DNA from: Myxococcales bacterium
GTDB taxonomy: Bacteria > Myxococcota_A > Polyangia > Polyangiales > Ga0077539
Reading direction: 5' to 3'
Length of the DNA stretch: 64,000 bases
Assembly (NCBI GenBank): GCA_016793325.1
Contig: JAEUKI010000095.1
Span: 92,496-156,495 of the forward strand
Shown: positions 60,001 through 64,000 of the stretch, piece by piece
Layout of the letters: each line of letters opens with the position of its first letter
Numbering within the stretch: the stretch's first letter is position 1
Position numbers and translations under genes: made by a program
The notes under the pieces: generated by a model
What the model saw: only the letters and a program-made list of their open reading frames with translations
Databases searched by the model: none
What the model was told of the DNA's origin: nothing

Positions 60001-62528
60001 CCGAGAGAGCCCGCGCCGCCGACGGGTCGCGTCGAGCATCCGCCGCCCGCCGCGATCCCGCGATCGGGACGGATCGCCGTCTGCGGAACGCGCGATTCGC
60101 ACTGCCCCGCGCGGCACACCGCGGTCCCAGGGCAAACGATGCGCGAGCACGGGTCGTCGACGCACGCGCCGGTGTCGTCGCAGCGGCGGCCCGGTCCGCA
60201 CGAGACCGCGCGGCACGGGTCGGGGATGCACGTGGCGATGCCGTCTTGCACGACGCAGCGCGCGTTGCTGTCGCAGTCCACGCCGACGCACGCGTTGGGA
60301 ACGCACTCGCCATCCACACACGCGTTGCCGACGAAGCAGCGAACGCCCTGGCACGAGCGAACGCACGTCCCTTCGCGGCAGAACTGTCCATCGGGGCACG
60401 TCACGCCGCGGCACGCGTCCGCGGCGCACGCTCCGTTGATGCACACCTGTGTGGGGTCCGGGCAGCCGAGCGTGTAGCAGCTGTTTTCGCGGCACGTTCC
60501 GTTGCGGCACACCTGGCCTGCTTGGCACGTGACGCCTTCGCACGCGTCCACGCAGCGATCGTTCACGCAGCGCTGCCCGTCGCGGCACGTCATGCCGCCG
60601 CAGGTGGGCGGCACACAAAATCCAGCGCGGCACTCGAGCCCCGCGGAGCACGGAAACTCACCGGAGGCGCAGGGCGTTCGGCACTGGCACGCGATGCACG
60701 ATCCGCCGCCCGGACACAGCCCAGGCGAGCCCGACGGGACGTTGTCGATCATCCCGTCGCAGTCGTTGTCCATGCAGTCGCAGACCTCGGTGCCCGCGCG
60801 CGTTCCGCCTTCGCAGACCATGCGACCGGCGCGACAACGGAGCTGCCCCGCGGTGCACAAGCGCGCGCCGTCGGGGGCCATGTTGCAGCTCCCTCCCGCG
60901 GCGATCCCGTCGTCGACGATCCCGTTGCAGTCGTCGTCGATGTTGTTGCACGTCTCGGGCGTGCCCGTCGTCGCGCCTTCGCACACGTAGCGGCCAGCGC
61001 GACACACGAAATTGCCGGGCCGACACGCCCCGACCGCGCGACCGCACGGGCCACCGGCCGCGACGCCGTTGTCGACAGTTCCGTCGCAGTCGTCGTCGAT
61101 GTTGTTGCACGTCTCGGGCGAAGGTCCCGTCTCGCCCACGCAGCGCATCATGCCCGCGACGCAGCGCTGAACGCCGGGCCTGCACGCGCCCACCATGCGT
61201 CCGCACGCAGGTCCGTCGGGGAGCATCTCGTCGACCAGGCCGTCGCAGTCGTTGTCGCGTCCGTCGCACACTTCGGTGCCCGGCGCAGGCGCGGTGCATC
61301 CGCCCCACACGCCGCGCGTGCACGTCTCGGTGCCCGCTCCGCACGTCGACGAACACGGGCGCGTGAGCCCTTCGTCCACCATCCCGTTGCAGTTGTCGTC
61401 GACGTTGTTGCAGATCTCCGTCGTCGGGACGCGCGTCGCGACGCACGCCGTCATCATGCCGCGCACGCAGTAGCTTCGACCCGGTCCGCACGCGGCCGTG
61501 CACGGAACGGAGATTCCCTCGTCGATCTCGCCGTTGCAGTTGTCATCGAGGTTGTTGCACACCTCGGTCGCGGGCGTCGGCGCGGTGCACGCGCTGAACG
61601 TCCCCGCGGTGCAGCGACGCGTCCCGGTCCCGCACGCGGTGGAGCAGGGCTCGGTGAAATCGTCGACGATCCCGTCGCAGTTGTCGTCGCGGTTGTTGCA
61701 CGTCTCGGGCTGCGGGTTGCACGTCGGAACGAGCCCGTTCGCGCGCACGAGCATGTCTTCGAAGTCGTTGTCTCCTCCGCGAAACAGGTCTTCGAAGCCG
61801 AAGTAGTAGCTGTTTCGAAAGGTCACCGACTCGTAGATGAGAAAGTGAACGTAGTCGCCGTCGTCGTTGACGGTGTTGTCCGTCGAGTAGATGCGGTTCG
61901 TGGTGCTCCCGACCGCGGGAGGGTTGTCCGATCCCGACCCGTCGAGCCGCTCGGGCGTGAGCAGGTAGAACGCGACGGGGCCTCCGCGCCAACGCTGGTT
62001 CGCCGCGATCGCGCCGCCGCGAAGACAGCCGAAATCGATGCGGACGGTGTTGGGTCCGGGCCACGTGTAGCAAGCGTTGGGGATCGGTCCGGTGTTCGTT
62101 CGCGGGCCGCCGTTGCAGGGACACGCGCAGATCCCGCCGGCGCGCGGGTCGAACACTTCGCGACGCGCGTTGGGATCGAAGGGGCTGTCGCCGACGTGAT
62201 ACCAGCCGAAGCGATTGCGATAGCCCGCGCCTTCGCCGAGCACCGTAAACGTCACGACGTTGGTCGCGGGGTCCGGAACGAACGTCTGCGGGCGAATCGC
62301 CGCGTCGCGACGCGCATCGATGATCCCTGCGCCCTCTCCGGGCGCGGGGTTGGCGCCGCTCATCACCGAGGACTTGTCGAGGCAGCTCTGGAGGTTTGCC
62401 CCGACGGGAACGACCGTTCCATCGACCTGATTGATGATGGCGTGCGCGGGACGCGCGACCGAGAGCAACGCGACAAGCGTGGCGAGCGCCGCGATCCACG
62501 GCGCGAGAGAAGTCCGAAGCAATGGCAT
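57066..62528 (-). CDS. Giant exported MopE-repeat protein; apparent in-frame fusion of two proteins
   Basis: 1820 residues from the ATG at 62528, with GGAGA 8 bases upstream. Part A (1-868): signal peptide ending PAHA; DUF4114-like domain (~100-265, FGFEDLFRGGDNDFEDM); seven MopE-type repeats such as ETCNNRDDNCDGIVDD (~270-590); Cys-rich knots (~600-800); and near 831-868 a MYXO-CTERM-like signal, GGGCSTRP..., a hydrophobic helix, then RRRRR. Part B (from ~873): VLFAGMVASGAVLEGC, a lipobox; seven more MopE repeats (~910-1330, EVCDGRDNDCDGMVDE type); then seven Asp-box repeats (STNVGSSWSEQ, STDGGATWMTS) of a propeller. No stop separates A and B; an internal GTG at 59912 could start B. Repeats probably bind metal outside the cell. 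Confidence 0.85.
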   Translation of the reverse strand: MPLLRTSLAPWIAALATLVALLSVARPAHAIINQVDGTVVPVGANLQSCLDKSSVMSGANPAPGEGAGIIDARRDAAIRPQTFVPDPATNVVTFTVLGEGAGYRNRFGWYHVGDSPFDPNARREVFDPRAGGICACPCNGGPRTNTGPIPNACYTWPGPNTVRIDFGCLRGGAIAANQRWRGGPVAFYLLTPERLDGSGSDNPPAVGSTTNRIYSTDNTVNDDGDYVHFLIYESVTFRNSYYFGFEDLFRGGDNDFEDMLVRANGLVPTCNPQPETCNNRDDNCDGIVDDFTEPCSTACGTGTRRCTAGTFSACTAPTPATEVCNNLDDNCNGEIDEGISVPCTAACGPGRSYCVRGMMTACVATRVPTTEICNNVDDNCNGMVDEGLTRPCSSTCGAGTETCTRGVWGGCTAPAPGTEVCDGRDNDCDGLVDEMLPDGPACGRMVGACRPGVQRCVAGMMRCVGETGPSPETCNNIDDDCDGTVDNGVAAGGPCGRAVGACRPGNFVCRAGRYVCEGATTGTPETCNNIDDDCNGIVDDGIAAGGSCNMAPDGARLCTAGQLRCRAGRMVCEGGTRAGTEVCDCMDNDCDGMIDNVPSGSPGLCPGGGSCIACQCRTPCASGEFPCSAGLECRAGFCVPPTCGGMTCRDGQRCVNDRCVDACEGVTCQAGQVCRNGTCRENSCYTLGCPDPTQVCINGACAADACRGVTCPDGQFCREGTCVRSCQGVRCFVGNACVDGECVPNACVGVDCDSNARCVVQDGIATCIPDPCRAVSCGPGRRCDDTGACVDDPCSRIVCPGTAVCRAGQCESRVPQTAIRPDRGIAAGGGCSTRPVGGAGSLGASGPLVFSVLGLVAAMVIRRRRRVSPANSVLFAGMVASGAVLEGCRAEPYCFNCQDGSVDEEGEGDSGVGPRDAQVSETCVARGEETCNGIDDDCDGTIDNGFDLQNDPRHCGACDMRCALDHALPRCAEGRCAIDRCDIGYFDLDRNPVNGCEYMCNRTRDTEVCNGLDDNCDGRRDEGIDLQTDVANCGRCDNACSFANGTATCAMGVCAIGACNPGFVNADGNPANGCEYACMATGPEVCDGRDNDCDGMVDEGFDLTRDTNHCGRCGNACRFDNAAGQCNPVTMMGSTTGVCAMGACSAGFVDVDGNPANGCEYMCTRTGAETCDGRDNDCNGIVDDAIAGLGAACGATDVGACSRGRTVCERGAIRCVGEVASTMEICDGIDNDCDGSTDEAPLAGIGAGTTCGTDVGACEYGQLQCVGGAVVCGGGVSARAETCDGIDNDCNGAVDDAVTPPVGFTCAPSGMGTALGVCASAPRACQGAMGWRCIYPSTYRNRTNEALCDSLDNNCDGRTDEGCLRLFPASDVRADNSGAGSNTIQPVITGTSGALGVAYLDNRAGNADIYFSRSTNVGSSWSEQLISRAADTSNQVQPWITGTGARFYSAWSDFRVATTSRDVFANGSTNDGATWGAADVRTAVSTTDRFNVRVVANGLNVTAIFEALFSNRERHINAAVSIDGGATWPTFVRVDGAVSSGTQPTPVASTPAVAVSDGVNGPGSVIHVVWRDNRNGTNTDIYYDRSVDYGRTWMATDVRMDTDTAGARASSNPSVAADAAGNVLVAWQDNQTGAGARFDIYSRFSSNAGASFNAANVRVDQDSFARDSREPIALVTGGVARSVAVVWLDERDGLPQVYANRSTDGGATWMTSDVRVQTHLPRGTFGASDLSAAASNGTVFVAWSEARDTMFTSPLDLRANYSLDDGQIYQPADVRLDTAGSDIDSETPFVYASGGVGHVVWVDRRSDRINGDVYYRSLRP

Positions 62529-62608
62529 GAACCGAATCTCCAACAGTGCCGCGCGTCGCGGGGGACGCGCGCGCGTTCTGCTGGCAGACTACCGCTCGCG
62601 ACCGCGCG

Positions 62609-63541
62609 ATGGCGAGCGAGAACACAGGGCAAACGCACTCGAGACCTCCGCGTGCGACAATTTTGTCCCGCTCGAAACGCGCACCTACGCCGTTCACCGT
62701 CGCGCTCGCGGCTGTGCACATCGCTGTTTCACTCGTCGCGTGCTCGTCGCCGTTGCCCTCGCCGTCTCGCGTCAACGGGCTGCGCGTGCTGCGCGTTTTC
62801 ACGGACCCGCCCGAGCTCGCCGCGAGCGACACCGCCGCCGTAGCCCGCGTGCTCGCGGTCGACGGCGCGATGGACCGGTCGCGCGCGACGTCTCTTCGCT
62901 GGTTTTATTGCGACGGATCCGTGCTCGACGACGCGTCCCGCTGCGCGAGAGACCCCGCGCTCCACGCGCTCGCGGGCGACGGTGAGTCGCTTCGCGTCGA
63001 GCGAAGCGCGCTCGGCGCCAGCGACGCGCGGACGGTCCTCGTCGCGTTTTGCCCCGGGCGCGCGGCGACGTTCGACCGAGCGCGCGGCGCGATCGCGTGT
63101 CCCGACGAGGCGGGTCTCTCGTACGCGCAGACCGAGGGAGTGCTCGCGTTCTACACGGTGCGCGCGGCGCGCGCGGGAGCGGCGCCCAACGTCGCGCCCG
63201 TGATCGAGCGCGCGAGCCTCGACGGCGACAACGGAGCCCTGTGGACCGTGCGCCGCTGCGCGAGCGAGCCGTGCGCGTCGAGCGAGCTCGTGATCGAGCC
63301 CTCGAGCGCGAGCGCCGAGCGCGTGGGCGACGCGCGCGAAGCGCTGACCGCGAGCTTCTTCGCGACAGACGGGAGCTTCGACCGTCCGCGCGCCGTGAGC
63401 ACCGAGGCTGCGCCCACGGGCCCCTTGCGAGCCCGGTGGACGCCGCCGCGAACAAGGGGCTCCGTGCGCGTGTGGATCGTGCTGCGCGACGACCGAGGCG
63501 CGAGCGCCGCGATCGAGAAGAGCGTGACGGTGACCGAGTGA
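62609..63541 (+). CDS. Lipoprotein of unknown function
   Basis: 310 residues from the ATG at 62609; a TTG at 62663 would give a tidier signal (LSRSKRAPTPFTVALAAVHIAVSLVAC). The lipobox LVAC is clear. The mature part has beta-sandwich-like strands (LRVLRVFTDPPELAASDTAAVARVLA, SLRWFYCDGSVLDD, TEGVLAFYTVRAARAG, GSVRVWIVLRDDRGASAA), resembling tandem Ig-like domains, with Cys pairs (FYCDGS...SRCARD; RRCASEPCASSELV). It is divergent from the giant MopE-repeat gene across 80 bases. No family recognised. Two palindromes directly follow its stop. Confidence 0.72.
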   Translation: MASENTGQTHSRPPRATILSRSKRAPTPFTVALAAVHIAVSLVACSSPLPSPSRVNGLRVLRVFTDPPELAASDTAAVARVLAVDGAMDRSRATSLRWFYCDGSVLDDASRCARDPALHALAGDGESLRVERSALGASDARTVLVAFCPGRAATFDRARGAIACPDEAGLSYAQTEGVLAFYTVRAARAGAAPNVAPVIERASLDGDNGALWTVRRCASEPCASSELVIEPSSASAERVGDAREALTASFFATDGSFDRPRAVSTEAAPTGPLRARWTPPRTRGSVRVWIVLRDDRGASAAIEKSVTVTE

Positions 63542-63578
63542 CTTACGGGCCCGTAAGCGGGAGTCCCAAGGTTGGGAC
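63542..63578 (+). terminator. Two tandem palindromes directly after the lipoprotein stop
   Basis: CTTACGGGCCCGTAAG (63542-63557) is a perfect 16-base palindrome, and GTCCCAA-GG-TTGGGAC (63563-63578) a perfect 7-base inverted repeat with a 2-base loop. They begin at the base after TGA. Terminator-like, but without a T-run and nearly loop-free, so they might instead be protein-binding or recombination sites. Confidence 0.4.
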
Positions 63579-64000
63579 ACACGCCGCCAACCTCGGCGAG
63601 CGACGTCACCGCGGGCACTCGACGCGGACGTTGGCGTGGCCGCGAAGCGGCAGGTCCGTGTGAAACGCAGGGGAAATGAATGCTCGTTTGGCTCCATCGC
63701 GGCACCCAAATGAAGAGGCTTTCCGGGAAGCAATGCGCGAAACAAGTCAGCGCAATGCTGCGAAGCGCAGCCCCCACCCGCGCTGCCGCGCACGTGATGC
63801 GTAACGCCCGGTGGGAAGCTGTTGAAGCGGCAGCGGAATTCCAAGGGAGCGCGAGTGTGGAAGCACGCGATTTGCGCACGGCCGGGAGACGAGCGCCGAG
63901 AGACGAGCGCCGAGAGACGAGCGTGGAAGAGTGCGAGTGCGGAAGCACGCGATTGGCGCACGGCCGGGAGACGAGCGCCCGGCCTTTGCGCTCTGCGGAG
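63579..64000. repeat. Gene-free repeat block at the window end
   Basis: Contains the inverted 36-base copy (63756-63791) of 31166-31201; a 47-base direct repeat (63851-63897 and 63933-63979, two mismatches, period 82); three 14-base tandem units GAGAGACGAGCGCC (63884-63925); and at 63963-64000 another copy of the arm of the 31.5-kb inverted repeat, again a hairpin (GGCCGGG/CCCGGCC). The block continues beyond the window. No gene seen. Confidence 0.8.

Overview
The window is very GC-rich (about 70%, judged by eye, not computed) and reads as a chromosomal segment of a Myxococcota-type deltaproteobacterium. Signs of this are many lipoproteins with Asp/Ser/Ala-rich linkers, MopE-type Cys/Asp metal-binding repeats, a MYXO-CTERM-like sorting signal, a Ser/Thr kinase linked to an FHA/sigma-54 activator, and widespread GTG/TTG starts. 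I see no rRNA, tRNA, CRISPR array, phage module or intact transposase. The most mobile-looking content is short non-coding repeats.

Layout. 1-8.0 kb: lipid and acyl-CoA metabolism (two acyl-CoA dehydrogenases, an alpha/beta hydrolase, an NAD-dependent epimerase/reductase), interrupted by three copies of an 85-bp repeat and a frameshifted gene. 8-17 kb: secreted or membrane proteins of unknown role, an ECF sigma factor, a zinc alcohol dehydrogenase, an outer-membrane-type protein overlapping a di-haem cytochrome c lipoprotein, and a flavodoxin-fold quinone reductase divergent from a LysR regulator. 18-24.6 kb: an RND efflux pump (permease plus adaptor) and a CAP-like lipoprotein. 24.6-31 kb: oxidation of lipid or sterol-like alcohols (a Tat-exported cholesterol-oxidase-like GMC enzyme, a START-like lipoprotein, a GMC long-chain alcohol oxidase with a small partner, an acyltransferase). 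31-31.9 kb: an 830-bp gene-free block of nested inverted repeats. 32-38.9 kb: PlsC with a PemK/MazF-like protein, a MoaD/ThiS-like carrier with a BNR-repeat protein, Cys-rich lipoproteins, and a DUF4388/J-domain protein.

38.9-48.9 kb is the most coherent unit. One strand carries a transmembrane Ser/Thr kinase, a TPR/PEGA protein, a delta-60-repeat lipoprotein and an FHA/sigma-54 activator in a tight operon. Beside it lie four small lipoprotein genes, each preceded by a -24/-12-like element. Three of the four share an N-terminal Cys-rich domain whose family I do not recognise.

49-56.9 kb: a GST, a pseudopilin-like lipoprotein, hutH with a TauE/SafE exporter, and a two-gene operon of an FAD desaturase-like oxidoreductase and an alpha-oxoamine-synthase/N-acyltransferase fusion, likely for an unusual amino-lipid. 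57-62.5 kb: one open frame of about 1820 codons that looks like two exported MopE-repeat proteins joined in frame, with a MYXO-CTERM-like signal and then a lipobox in its middle. The last 0.5 kb is a repeat block related to the one at 31 kb.
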